Shown here in pieces: positions 1 to 10,391 of a stretch of DNA of 64,000 nt. The notes beneath the pieces are model-generated. The model worked only from the letters and a program-made list of their open reading frames with translations. It was not told where the DNA came from and did not search any database. The DNA comes from Serilophus lunatus (Eukaryota > Chordata > Aves > Passeriformes > Eurylaimidae). Both the position numbers and the translations under genes were made by a program. The DNA lies in assembly GCA_013399895.1 (NCBI GenBank), contig VXBA01001643.1, positions 770,152 to 834,151 of the forward strand, read 5' to 3'. Positions within the stretch are counted from its first letter, which is position 1. Every line of letters begins with the position of its first letter.

Positions 1-600
1 GCCGACAGGCGCTGGTGTTGTAATTCAGAGACATGGCTTGGCTTGGAGGGATCTGCAGGCTGTTTTTATTCCAAATAATGAAAAAAAAAAAGAGTGAAAC
101 CTAATCCTCTAATCAGTTCCAATTTACATATTCACGGCTCTTATTTCCAGCCTGCTCGAAGGAAAAAAAAAAAAAAAAGATAGTGTTGGAGTCACGAAGC
201 GATTATTTGATTAAGTAATTATTAATCCCAGAGTGCTCTGATTAATTCCAAGCAAGTTAAACAAAGTATTGGAGCTGGGCTGGTCACCTTCACTCCATTG
301 TAAGACACAGGGCAAAACTCGAGGAGATATATTTTTACCTGCTCTATACTGAGGAGTTTTGTTCACTGAAGGTCTCCCATTTGCTCCCAGGGGATTAATA
401 CTCTGCTAAATGAAGTGCTACAAATTGGAGTTTTATCTGTGGCTGACTGCAATACCAAATGCTGATCTTTATTTTCAGGCTGGAAACTCCGTCCTGGATC
501 TGTGTTCAATTCATTTTTTACATGTTTAAAGAAATTTAAAAAAAAAAAAAAAAAGAGAGAGAGAAAAAGAAGAAAAACTCCAAATGTCTTTTTTTAACAA
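1..600. other. AT-rich non-coding DNA with enhancer-like block
   Basis: No exon, repeat family or RNA gene is seen. Positions 195-260 are dense in homeodomain-type cores (GATTATTTGATTAAG, TAATTATTAAT, GATTAATT), the texture of many vertebrate developmental enhancers. Two A-rich homopolymers break the block: about 16 A at 163-178, and a longer run at about 537-554 that passes into GAGA and AAGAA repeats. The A runs have no CR1-like or SINE-like body beside them, so they look like simple repeats rather than retroposon tails. Conservation is inferred, not measured. Confidence 0.3.
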
Positions 601-3600
601 CTTTTTACCAACTGCCCTGATTCTGCTGTGCAGATAATGTTGTATCTGAGAGTGCCTGAATAGGGTCTATCTACTTTTTTCAAGAGAGCTGAGATACACA
701 TTTCAAAATATTATTTGTCTTCTGACAAAGAGAAAACACGGAGAGGAAACAAACCTGGAACTTTTGTTTTTCAGTTTTATTGGCATTTAAATATTTTATT
801 CCAACATGTTGAAATCTCTTGCAGTTGGTTGCACATTCAAATACACAACAAGGCAACACCACACCAAAACCACCTTGTGAACCTCTTGTTTCTGTGAGTG
901 AAGTCAACTCATGGCACAGGGACAGGCTGTACTAAAAAACAGAGTTAATAAGTATCTTAGATATTCTAAAACTGCTGATTAAAGCACCAAGGTACTGACC
1001 AGGGACAGAAGAAAGGAATTAGAGCCCAATGTGATGCTATGTGTCAGATCAGATCATGGAAGTGTATTTTTAATTCATTGTCCATTATTTTACTGCTTAA
1101 CTGTGTCTTCTCCTCTGATCTCAGCTTCAGATCCATAAGCACCATACACAACTAATGAATATTTGGAATCAAGGGTTTTCAAATAGTGTAGAGACTGAGC
1201 CTGGCTTTGGGAGGATTTGTTAATGAAATACAATATTCAAAACAAACAATCCTTCATGCAGACATTCCTAAGGACCCAAGGCTTTCCATCAGCCTGGTCC
1301 AGCAATAATCCCTAGTCCCAAACCCCAAATCTCCTGATTAAAAGAGTTTTAAAAATTCTTTTACAATTTTTAAATCAGAAAAAAAATGTAAATTATCTTC
1401 ACCGAAGATGGTTTTGATTTTATGGGGGTTGATTGGTTTTTGTTATTGCTTCTGGACTTCAATAAAAACCTCCCAATTCCCTCAGTTTGGGTATTCTCCA
1501 TCATTTACTGAGCGTTGGTCAATCCTCAAGGCTAGAACTTCCTTAGTGGGCTCAAAACTACTGACCAAAGCCCATTTCCTTTGGTAGAGGCCACTGTAAT
1601 CCAGCTGAGCACATGGACAGATGGAAAAATATCAGGTGCCCCATGTGGGGGGAATTCAGCACAAAGGAAGCAGCAGAGGATGGGGCTGAGACCCAAGGCT
1701 GGAACTGCAGTAGCTCCTCAGGAGCAAGAAGGAGCAGGGTAATTATGATTAATGACATTACACAATGAGTGAGCAAAATGGTGGGATGTGAGGTTGAAAC
1801 AGCTCAGCTTTTGAGGGAAGAAAATATTCAGAGGTTTTGTTTGAGGAAGATGAAAGCTTTTGTTTGGAGTCAAATGGAAAGTTTTGTGTCCCCTCCGTTC
1901 CAGAGACGTCTTTGCCTGTCAGCTGGGGAGTGTTTCAGCATCTTATGGCACAGCATGAACTAAGGGCAACCAGGATCTGCTTCCAGAGCCAAAATAATGA
2001 ATTCAGATTTATTAATCAAAAAGTAGCCCTGAGTGCCTTAGGAATGACAATAAACAAACAAAATGAACCTTCTTCCTGGAAAATGTTGGTATTGATTTCT
2101 CTTTTCCCTTCCAAGTCTTTTGAGAGCTCTATGTGACTGCTGCCTCCTGCTTGAGACCTCTCCAGAATACTGGGAACCACACTCTGCTGCAGGAAATCCT
2201 TGGATTCAGGAAGGTTGCAGGGGATGTAATTTGGGGCAGGCTGAAACGTGCTACAAAATCTGTCTGCAACACCATAGAGGGTGTGTGAGGAGGGCTGGGG
2301 GAATGTAACCAACAGCCTCACTCCCTTCCAAACCTTTCCAAGTTTAAAGGAAATTGCTGGTCAATGCAGAGATCTCCAGAAAGCAAATAAGTACTTAAAA
2401 TGTGGGTTGATATTTTTTGTTCTGAGACCACGAAATCTTTGTGCTCCTTTGACTCGCTGTCACAGTCAGGAGGCGCCATCAAATCCAGAGATGAAATCCC
2501 AGATCTGGCCTCTGGGCTGATATTTCATCCTGAAAATGAAAGGGAAATCAAGGCACAGTTCAAACGCTCCTGCCAGGAGATCTGGAATACTGGTGGCTGC
2601 TCCAAGCCGAGCCTGGCCCAGCTCCAGAGCTGAGGCATCACTTCATGTCATCCCAGTCATACATGTCCCAAACTGGCTGGGACCACCCAGCACTTTCTGT
2701 AGATCTCCAAATGCAAAACTTCTTTTCTTTAGCGTTTGAAAAGATGTTTTTCAAGTTATGGTCTGGCAATGGCTCCCTGGACTTACTTAGCACAAACTCT
2801 CTGGGTTTGATGGGCAAAGGTGGCCAAATAACACAGATATTGGCTTGTAAATATTTTCCCGACCAAGAACACAGAGCACCGTGTGTTTTGTTAACCACTG
2901 GGTCAGATAATTGAGTGTTCAGAAACATTTGAAAGCCCTGAGAGTTCTTATGTAAACTCTAGAAGAAAGATAAGCCTTGGAAAGGGCAGGTGGAACATCC
3001 AGTACCCACTTAAGTGACACGAGGGTTGAAAACTTCAGGAAAACGTGGGCATATGGTACCCTGAAGTCTCAGGGAAGAATACTATAGAATCTGAGACGTG
3101 CAAAGGACTTGGATGGCACAAACCACATCAGTTGGACCACAGGCACTCCCCCAACACAGTGTGTACCATCTTGTGGTGAGATCATGGCAGCTGGAGACTT
3201 TGGGAAATCAGATGAGCAAAGAGTTATATTTGTCTGGTGCTCCATGATGAGCAGAACTGGGAGGGTTCTTTCAGCCCAGTCCCAAAGTACCGTGTGTGCT
3301 GCTTTAACCTTTTCAGTTTAAAATCACCTCATGCCTAAATGGACCAAAAAAGAACAAGTAATAATCTGAGAGGGCAGAACAGAAAATCTGTCAGCCTGAG
3401 TCAGACTACTGGACCATCAAGCCAAGTATCCTGTCTCCCAAGTGCTGTCAGTATCTGACACTTCAGGCTTAGTTGGGATAATAAAACATTTTCCTCAACC
3501 TTATGTAACATCTCGGCCTGGCAAGAGGAGGTTTAAACATTGATTGCTTTCCACTCCCCTCTGCCCCATGAATGTGAATCTGACTCTTTTCCAAAACGAA

Positions 3601-3815
3601 CAACTCTGATGAGCTGGAATTGGTTTCTGGGCAGGATGGGAAAAGCTCCTCTCTCGTTACCCGTTCCTGGATAGATCTGCTAAACTTTTGCCTCCTAAAA
3701 GGGGCACTTGGATTAGGAGACATAAAACTCCATCCTCAAAATTCTGGGTGCCCAAGGACACTCTTTCATGGAAGGTGGAAATGCATGTCGTAAGACTTCA
3801 TGTCTAGTCACTTTA
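601..3815. other. Unique non-coding DNA, nothing recognised
   Basis: Open frames here reach only about 100 codons on either strand and overlap each other in several frames, as chance frames do. None has protein-like composition or convincing flanking splice sites. There is no CR1 copy, no tandem repeat beyond short A or T runs, and no RNA gene that I recognise. Confidence 0.5.
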
Positions 3816-4110
3816 TTTTTCCCCATCATGTCTACTTCCTTTATTTTTGTATTTGTTTAAGCTCTCCATTAGTTTATTAGCTTGACAGCAGCCCAGTTAA
3901 TTAGCCTGTCTTCCCTCCCCCAGCACAGGCGGCCTGTGAGGCTCCCCAAATGCACACAAAATTTAGTGCTGCTGCTGGGGCACTTCTCAAAACAAATAAA
4001 AGATTTGCAAAGCAGCCACCAAGCATCCAACATAATTAAAGTGCATTTGTTACTCTTTGGGCCCTTGCACACAATCAGAGCCTTGTGTGGAGCGAGCACT
4101 CCCCAAATCA
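3816..4110. promoter_or_regulatory. Enhancer-like AT-rich block
   Basis: The block combines ATTA/TAAT cores (about 3867-3880, 3896-3906 and 4032-4039) with a TTGACAG site of MEIS/TGIF type at 3882-3888. It has few CpGs and no repeat sequence. This composition is typical of conserved non-coding elements near developmental regulators. Small open frames cross it on both strands but have no coding character. The call rests on motif texture alone and needs an alignment. Confidence 0.3.
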
Positions 4111-5235
4111 GGCTGTTTTTCTTCTGGAGGGAAGAGTGCCAGGAGTCTCACCAGCCCAGGTAACATTAGATCCCAAGGAGCAGCAAATGGACAGTCAGAG
4201 TGAATGGACTGTGGGGAGATCTATATGAATGTGAATATCTATAGATATATGCAAACATGCACATACAGGGGACTATAGTTCTTCAGGGGGAAAAAAAAGC
4301 AGTGGAAAGCCTCCTAGAAATTACTGCTCCATGCACAGGTATGTAAATGACTCTGGAGTCTTGCTGTCCACCACCTCAATCAATTACAAGGTTATTCAAG
4401 ATAAAACAAACACCATTTCAATTAACTGCACATACAGCAGTGGTTAGAGGCACACGCAGGGAAGAGGAAGTGGGAGGAATTTTTGGAAAATGGAACTTTT
4501 TTTCTACTTCTTCTGTAGATATGCACAAATAGAGGGTGCCTTGAGGTGCTCTGAGTAGAGCCATGAATGGTCTGAAAAACTGCAATCTAAAGCCATGGTG
4601 CTTTAGACCAAAGAGAAAATGAGGGGAGGAAAAATAGGAAAAAAGAAATGAATGAGCACTTAAACATCTGTCTGGTTTGTATTGGCTGAAATCAACTATT
4701 TGTAAGGGTCAGTGGGAGCAGAAATCAGGACAGATGCTGGAGGATCTTTGATTCTGTTGGAGACAGGATCTAGATAATATCCCTCAGCAGTTCTGCAGAG
4801 CAGTTCTGTTTGAGCAGAGCCTCCTGATCTGGATGCCCAGGAATGCTGAAGCCTTGCAGGGCCAGGACACAGCTGGGTGACAGAATCTGACAACAACCTG
4901 CAAATTCAGTGGTGGTTTGAGAAGACAGAGGAGGAATGAAACCCTGGGGACTGGACAAACAACACCGGGGGCATTTCCCACCTGTGCCACATACTTTTGC
5001 CTAACACTGAGCAAAACATTTTACCTCTTTCCTTCATTTTTCCCACTTCTGTGCAACAGGCAACTCCTCAACATTGACATGTCTGATGCATTTACAATGT
5101 GAACTTTACAGTGCACTCAGCTGGGGCTTCATTCTCCCTGGGGTCTGGACTGCAAATCAGATCCTCTGATCATGATCCATCACGTTGTACATGACCAGAG
5201 GCATCCAGCCCACAAGGACGGGGCTGTTTGGAAAC
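4111..5235. other. Unique non-coding DNA, nothing recognised
   Basis: Overlapping chance frames of 60-76 codons only. A short AT dinucleotide-like patch lies near 4225-4250. No repeat family, RNA gene or promoter is seen. Confidence 0.5.
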
Positions 5236-5470
5236 AGGACACGCAACGTCTGCCACATGGGTGATAAAATGGAATTTCATTCTCTGTCTTTCTGAGAATT
5301 GTCTGTAATTATATTTTTGATTGTTCTTTGTCAATTGAAATTATGGACTAGGAGTTTCTGGTCAAAAGGTTCATCTACAATCAATACAATATTCAACATG
5401 AGTTTTACGGGATTTTCCTACTTCTTTGGCTGATGAAGTGAAACTTATGATCAACTGGCTTTTTGGAAAA
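5236..5470. promoter_or_regulatory. Enhancer-like block with tandem SOX-type sites
   Basis: An AT-rich segment holds ATTGTT at 5320-5325 directly followed by CTTTGT at 5326-5331. These are two SOX-type cores in the same orientation, and CAATTG follows at 5333-5338. A TAATTAT core lies just upstream near 5306-5312. No repeat sequence or coding signal is present. Enhancer status is inferred from composition. Confidence 0.27.
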
Positions 5471-5874
5471 AATCATTCTTTATTAATCAAATATTTCCAG
5501 ATGAAATACACCCAGGCCAGGAGATAGGAACAAAATTTACAGCCACAACACCATAAATCACCGTCCAGTCTCTTGCTCATGGTCATAAGCAATAAATTTC
5601 TTGCAGTTGCAGAGTTTTCATCAGTGACTGCAGCCACAATAGCTGACTGTGAGCTGCTCCCAGCCCTGTGCAACAAGGAAAAGCAGGTGTATTTGTTGAC
5701 CCCCATTTGGAGGGCATTGGAATTCTGTTACACTTGCATGTCTCCTTTCACATCAGTTGAATTTATATTTGTGACAGACCAAAAACCACAGCTTTCTCAC
5801 TTACTGAGTTCCCATCTAATGGGCAGTAACTTCTTGGGAGCAAACTCCGCTTCATCCATATCAACCTTCTCTTT
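5471..5874. other. Unique non-coding DNA with chance frames on both strands
   Basis: A plus frame at 5573-5878 and a minus frame at 5473-5706 overlap, and neither looks like a conserved protein. No repeats are recognised. Confidence 0.4.
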
Positions 5875-6065
5875 CTGATCACAAGAAATTAATAAAATCT
5901 TGAATTTGGGGAGGAACTGAATCAGACTCAGAGCTGATAATTAGCATTCCTTCTGTAAAGATTCAAAGTGCTGATATTTAAAGAGGTAATTGCACAGGAA
6001 GATGAGGCCCAAATGGCCTTGATTTCAATGCCTAATTAAAGTCAGAAAAATCAACTCTTCCTGAA
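5875..6065. promoter_or_regulatory. Enhancer-like block with TAATTA/TAATTG cores
   Basis: Three homeodomain-type cores fall within about 110 bases: TAATTAG near 5938, GGTAATTGC near 5983 and CCTAATTAAAG near 6031. The surroundings are AT-rich, CpG-poor and repeat-free. Likely a conserved non-coding element, inferred from composition only. Confidence 0.28.
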
Positions 6066-6830
6066 CCTTCTTCTCTTCACAAAATGCTTTCTCCTCTTGT
6101 GCAGCAGATTCACTGCCAAGAGCCACCCTAAACATCCAGGGATCCCAGCTGAGCACAGACACAGCGTTGGGGGTTTGTGTATTTCCCAGGACTATTAACA
6201 GAGTAATATAATGAGAAATGAACTGAGGTTAAAGAATTCAGTACCTCGTGTATTTTCACTAAAAACACTGACTGCATCAGGGGACCTGCCAAGAGGAGAG
6301 TTTAATATCGTATGAAAAGGAAGAATTTTCATAATGACACTTGGCAGTGGCTGCATCCCCCCCATGAATGAAGCTGCTGGAGCTTCTCTCCTCCACTCTG
6401 CTGTTCTATACAATCCAAAGGGAAAAAGGGCATCCCAGAATGCTCAAAATTGCCTAAAAATATGAAGCTGTGTGAATCTTTCTCCTTGGTTTCCAGATCT
6501 AGACAGTGGGCAAAAACAGTTACTTCCTTTGTAAACCAATTTGAGACTTTTTAATGCAAACAGCACATGCAGGAAGAATCACCTGAGCCACTCAGACCCT
6601 TTCAGCTCCAAACAAACCAGCTCTAAGGATACAGCAAATCCCATATTTTGCCTTCTATCCTTTTATATCTTTTATATCTGGTGACTCTTCCTGAATTTCC
6701 CAAATCTGATGATATTCACCCTATGTGGTTGGTGCTACATATTCTCTTGCAGTGCTGCTTGTTCCTTCATTTCTCGCTCCCATCTATTAGAAAACTTCAT
6801 GCCATGAAAAAAGGGCAAATAAAATAGGAA
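6066..6830. other. Unique non-coding DNA, nothing recognised
   Basis: Only short chance frames are present. TATATCT-rich patches lie near 6660-6680. No repeat family or RNA gene is seen. Confidence 0.45.
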
Positions 6831-7060
6831 TGGGTGACTGAAAAGGGATAATAAATTCTATTACATAGTTCAAACATTCTTGATATATTATGTTTTATTA
6901 GGCAGTTGACAGTAGTTCTCAATGAAAAGCTCAGGCTACAGTGGAAACTGGCCCCACTCTCCAACGATGGACTGATTTCAAACGATGTTATCGTTTTTAT
7001 TAAAACTTTAGAGTCAAAGTTTTGTCAGACTCAAATCAAACCTGACAGGCTACCCCAGCA
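6831..7060. promoter_or_regulatory. Enhancer-like block containing a 17-bp inverted repeat
   Basis: An AT-rich, repeat-free block that contains a perfect inverted repeat at 6980-6996 (AAACGAT, spacer GTT, ATCGTTT). A related half site, CAACGATGG, lies about 17 bases upstream near 6962. CpG is rare in the flanking DNA, so retention of CG in these three copies of CGAT or ATCG is notable. The function is unknown; a dimeric protein-binding site is one option. Confidence 0.3.
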
Positions 7061-8014
7061 CAGTTTTAGTTGGAACAAATAAAACTAAACTCTCCTATGA
7101 GAAAAGCCCAACATCAGGAAAACAATTCCTTGAGGAGGGACGGAAGAGCAGTGGTTGGATTCTGCTCTTTTCGGGTGACATGCACGAATTAAAACAATCC
7201 CACTGAGGTTTTGGGGGCTCGATATCCACCCCAGGGAGTCACTCCAACCCTGCAGCAATAAAACTGAGCGCACAGAGCTCATTTTCACAGAGACTCCGGG
7301 TATAAAGTCAGCAAAAAATCCTCTGGAATGAGGATTGCAGAATGTAACTCTCCATCAGAGGTGACGCAGGGCCCTTATTTGCAAGCGATAAATGTCACTG
7401 CTCTTCCATCTGCAGCCTTTTAAAACCACTTGGAGGGAGGTGTAATGAGGCAGCAGAGCCCTCGGTGCCTTAGAGGGACTGGACAGGGGACAGGGAGCCC
7501 TCTGAGCTTTATTGACTGTCATGGGACACTTGTCCTTTTTTTTCCCCTTTCTTTTTTTTTTAACAAAATGAGGTGCCCCAGGGGAAAGTCAGCAGCTAGA
7601 AGCGGCCCCACCTGAGTGTGTCTTGGGAGGAAGCCTACTGCCTCATATTTTTTAAAAGGGGAAAAAAAAAATTATAATAATAGAGCCGAGCCAAAAATAT
7701 CAAGCAGTTGCTCGCTGCGGCGAAGCCAGGGAAAGCTGAGTCGCAGCCGGCCGGTGTTGTTCTTCCAAACAAGCTGACCACCCTCCCTTCATAACATTTT
7801 ATTTATTAAAGCAAAACTGGCCCACTGGAGTAAAATTGCGCCGTGTTCATATGCATATACATATGTCTATATAATTATGTATGCACACGCACACCCGTAG
7901 TTATTCATCGCGGTGTTCCTACCCAGCCAGAAGGTCCCTGTAGATTTTTTCCGGTGTGTGAACTACTGCATTCGTTAAAGGGGGAGAAGCTTAAACGGTG
8001 TGGACGGGACGGGG
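7061..8014. other. Flank upstream of the CpG-island promoter
   Basis: There is no coding signal. Positions 7300-7450 look enhancer-like (CTTATTTGCAAGCGATAAATG, then TTTTAAAACC). An A-rich tract with AATTATAATAATA lies at about 7660-7683. Positions 7848-7895 form an alternating purine-pyrimidine patch (CATATGCATATACATATG, then ACACGCACAC). CpG frequency rises from about 7700 towards the island. No CR1 is present. Confidence 0.4.
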
Positions 8015-8077
8015 CTATAATTCAGTTATAATTCATTTATAACTGTTATAACTCAGTTATAATTCGTTATAACTCAG
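8015..8077. repeat. Six-unit tandem repeat, unit about 11 bp (TTATAAYTCAG)
   Basis: Six adjacent units can be laid out: 8015-8025 CTATAATTCAG, 8026-8036 TTATAATTCAT, 8037-8045 TTATAACTG, 8046-8056 TTATAACTCAG, 8057-8066 TTATAATTCG and 8067-8077 TTATAACTCAG. Units vary by a T/C change and by 1-2 base deletions, so the array is not freshly expanded. It abuts the CpG island. It contains three exact YAACKG MYB-type motifs: 8023-8028 on the minus strand, 8040-8045 on the plus strand and 8054-8059 on the minus strand. Whether it works as a promoter element or is a neutral minisatellite cannot be told from sequence. Confidence 0.85.
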
Positions 8078-8116
8078 CGCAGGCCCCGGGGCGCCCAGGC
8101 CGCACCAGGCCCCGCC

Positions 8117-8130
8117 GTTGCCGTGGCAAC
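8117..8130. promoter_or_regulatory. RFX X-box
   Basis: GTTGCCGTGGCAAC has perfect inverted arms, GTTGCC and GGCAAC, around a GT spacer. It fits the RFX consensus GTNRCC(0-3 bases)RGYAAC. RFX2 and RFX3 bind such sites in promoters of ciliary and spermatid genes, and RFX5 and RFX1 can bind related ones. It lies 73 bases upstream of the ATG at 8204, a usual distance for functional X-boxes. The site is read directly; its use is inferred. Confidence 0.85.
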
Positions 8131-8146
8131 GGGGAGCTTCCCTCCT

Positions 8147-8151
8147 ATTGG
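8147..8151 (-). promoter_or_regulatory. Inverted CCAAT box
   Basis: ATTGG in the context CCTATTGGTCC, 16 bases after the X-box. NF-Y sites of this form often sit beside RFX sites in TATA-less promoters. Confidence 0.5.
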
Positions 8152-8170
8152 TCCGCGCCTCAGGCCGCAG

Positions 8171-8175
8171 CCAAT
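8171..8175 (+). promoter_or_regulatory. CCAAT box
   Basis: CCAAT in the context AGCCAATCAG, a near-perfect NF-Y site, 24 bases from the inverted copy at 8147-8151. Confidence 0.6.
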
Positions 8176-8203
8176 CAGCGCTCGGGGTTTGGCCGCCGGG
8201 AAA

Positions 8204-8374
8204 ATGGCGGCGGCGAGGCGCGAGCGGGGCCGGGACGGGGCGGCGGGAGCGGCCTCAGAGCCCGGGCCGGGGTTTAGGGGGTGGTTTTTACTAATTCCGT
8301 CCTTATCCAGCCCTTCAAAGCCCCGCGCCCCATCTCACCGCGAGCAGAACCGTGTCACTGCTCTGGATCTGTGA
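8204..8374 (+). CDS. Possible first coding exon or 5' leader ORF
   Basis: The ATG at 8204 lies inside the YY1-type AAAATGGCGGC element and opens a frame beginning MAAARRERGRDGAAGAASEP. It runs to TGA at 8372-8374. Alanine- and arginine-rich starts like this are common where a first exon lies in a CpG island. No strong donor site interrupts the frame; the nearest GT contexts (GGGGTTTAG near 8270, CCCGGTGGGT near 8592) are weak or lie past the stop. The frame may therefore be only a 5' leader or chance GC-rich coding capacity. An in-frame upstream ATG at 8123 overlaps the X-box and is unlikely to be transcribed. I do not recognise the protein. Confidence 0.25.
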   Translation: MAAARRERGRDGAAGAASEPGPGFRGWFLLIPSLSSPSKPRAPSHREQNRVTALDL

Positions 8375-10022
8375 TATCAGTAGTTCACACAGCGAGAAAT
8401 CCGCAGGGACTTGGCTGAACACGGGCATAAATTACTGTATGTATAAACTACCTGACCAAGCGTTTTCAAGGCTCGGATCAGCAGAAGCGGCACTTTCGAT
8501 ATTTCCCTCTATTTTTTTTTTATTATGTGTTCATTCCCATTCTAAAATCGCCCCTATTTACCTGCAGTGCAGTCAATGAAATAATAAGAGCCCGGTGGGT
8601 TTTTGCAGGAATGCAAACAAAGAGAGCATCAGAAATTAATTAATATTTCAATAAGAAGTGGAAGGTGGAGGTTTGGGTGCCGAGTACCACAGGCAAAGGT
8701 ATCCCGGGATCAGGAGGTGCATTTCTGCCATTCCTAAAATCCCCAAAGGAATCAGCCCCTCGTTCCAAGGGCTGGGCAAGAACAGCAGGTCACATTTCCA
8801 AAATGTGCTTAAAGATGCAGTGAAATCCCAAAGGGATTTTTCCAGACAGTTCATAAAACCAGGTTGTGAGTCACCACTGGAAGCTAATGGGAGTAAGGCC
8901 TGGAACTTATCTAGGTGCTTTTAATAAATCCTGCTCTTTCCATATCGACATGATTAAATGCAGAATATGCTTTTTTTAAATGTGACCCAGGGTTTGTGCA
9001 GTGCCAAGAGCAGCAAGCTGAGCACTAAAATGCTCCATACTTCTGGAAAATAGTGCCTGCCCTGGAGAATCTAAACTATTAATGGGCAGGTAGTCAGAGA
9101 GAGAAATGAAGCTTCTTCCTCTGTGCCTCACAGCAGGATTTTACTCTTAATTTACTCTTTCATCTTAATAGTTGCTTATGTTTAGACCTTAAATTTCAGA
9201 AGTTGATTGTTTATTTATCATTCCTCATATGCAGCTGGATAAAAAGCCCTTTTGTTTGGGAGCATCCTGTGAACTGCAGGAGGAACAGGGAAAGCTCAGT
9301 AACTCCTGGTGGACCGAATAAAACACGGTCAATGATAATAAAGTTATAGAAGTTTGGAGCCAGAAGGAAACTCAGTGGATGTAGTTGGACTTCCCACTCT
9401 ACAGCTGGACTTGGATGTTTGCTGATGTGCTCTGGAATGTTTTTAACACCTCCAGGGACCTTCCACCACACTGTGAGATGGATCTTCTTAATGTCCCACC
9501 ACTGGGACTGTGAGAAGCTCTTGGTTAACGTGGCAAAATTAAGCATAGAGGGCATTTAAATGCTCTGAAGTACCTTCCTTCAGCCTAAATTCCTTATAAT
9601 TAAACATACATTGTAAAAACAAGAAGATGTTGGGAGTGCTGTTAATTTCTGAGAAGTTTTCTGGTCTTATTTGGGGACTTTAAATTGAGAAGTTCAGTGG
9701 TGGAACTGCTGTATTGGTCCTATAGCACATTCCTGGAGGAGAACTGAGGATCAGGATGTGGGGAGAATGTGAAAGGAGTTGAGCAGTAGCATGTCATGGA
9801 TTGCTGGGTGAAAAGATTGGTTCTTGAACATTTCAGAAGCTGGATACAGAGGAAGAACTCAGGCCTAAAATACAGCCTTCCTTACCTGAGCTGAGTATTT
9901 TTCACTCTCAGATGAAAGTTGTTGTATCAATAAGCCAGAAGTGGCTGGGAGAGGAAATCTCAGTTTATCTGACTCACCATTTTTGTGCAAATATTACCTT
10001 TGGCTGATACACAGTTCCCCTG
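8375..10022. other. Non-coding DNA downstream of the promoter, possible intron
   Basis: No recognised exon. AT-rich stretches occur at 8505-8525, 8636-8650 and 8925-8985. A minus-strand open frame of 114 codons (9211-9555) has no splice or composition support. If the promoter fires on the plus strand this would be first-intron sequence. Confidence 0.35.
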
Positions 10023-10037
10023 ATATCTCTCTTCCAG

Positions 10038-10391
10038 ATCAGAGACTCAGAGTGCATTGTCGTGGCTACATTGAACCACAGCCTTTAGTTATTTGAATAA
10101 CTTAAACCTTTAACTTTTTTATCTATTTATTGCATCTGAAAGGTAAAGAAAATACAGTTTTCCTCATGACTCTGCTCCTGATGATGCAGCATTAAATTTT
10201 GCACCATTGGAAAACTTAGATTTTTTTATTATTATTTTTTTTTTTTTATTTAGGACTTCTTGGAAGAAGAAACATTGGTGGACACTGGAGTTGACCTTTC
10301 AGAAAAATGTTCATATTCTCTGTCAAAACACTCCTCAAGGCTGTTCTCACCAACCAGATTATTGTTTCTGTCCAGAATTAATCACAGCTGA
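10038..10391 (+). other. Candidate exon pair with a 111-bp intron
   Basis: Two segments carry good splice signals. The first, 10038-10142, is preceded by TGATATCTCTCTTCCAG and followed by GTAAAG. All three of its frames contain stops, so it would be non-coding or terminal. The intron would be 10143-10253, ending in a long T-rich tract and TTTATTTAG. The second begins at 10254. Its first frame starts DFLEEETLVDTGVDLSEKCS and stays open for 45 codons to TGA at 10389-10391; it is acidic, hydrophilic and exon-like. A second frame is open to about 10575. The location 2 kb after the CpG island fits a transcript from it. I do not recognise the protein, and chance remains possible. Confidence 0.22.

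Larger units (their letters stand above)
8076..8345 (+). promoter_or_regulatory. CpG-island promoter (RFX/CCAAT/YY1 type)
   Basis: About 28 CpG dinucleotides can be counted in 8076-8275, in a window otherwise strongly CpG-poor. No TATA box stands at a plausible place. In order along the plus strand lie an RFX X-box (8117-8130), an inverted CCAAT box (ATTGG, 8147-8151), a direct CCAAT box (8171-8175), and a YY1-type AAAATGGCGGC (8201-8211), followed by GGGGCGG GC-boxes near 8240. Such a TATA-less island normally marks a transcription start. The YY1-type element usually lies just downstream of the start in the sense direction, which favours plus-strand transcription. The island is short (about 0.25 kb), and antisense initiation is also possible. 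Confidence 0.75.
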
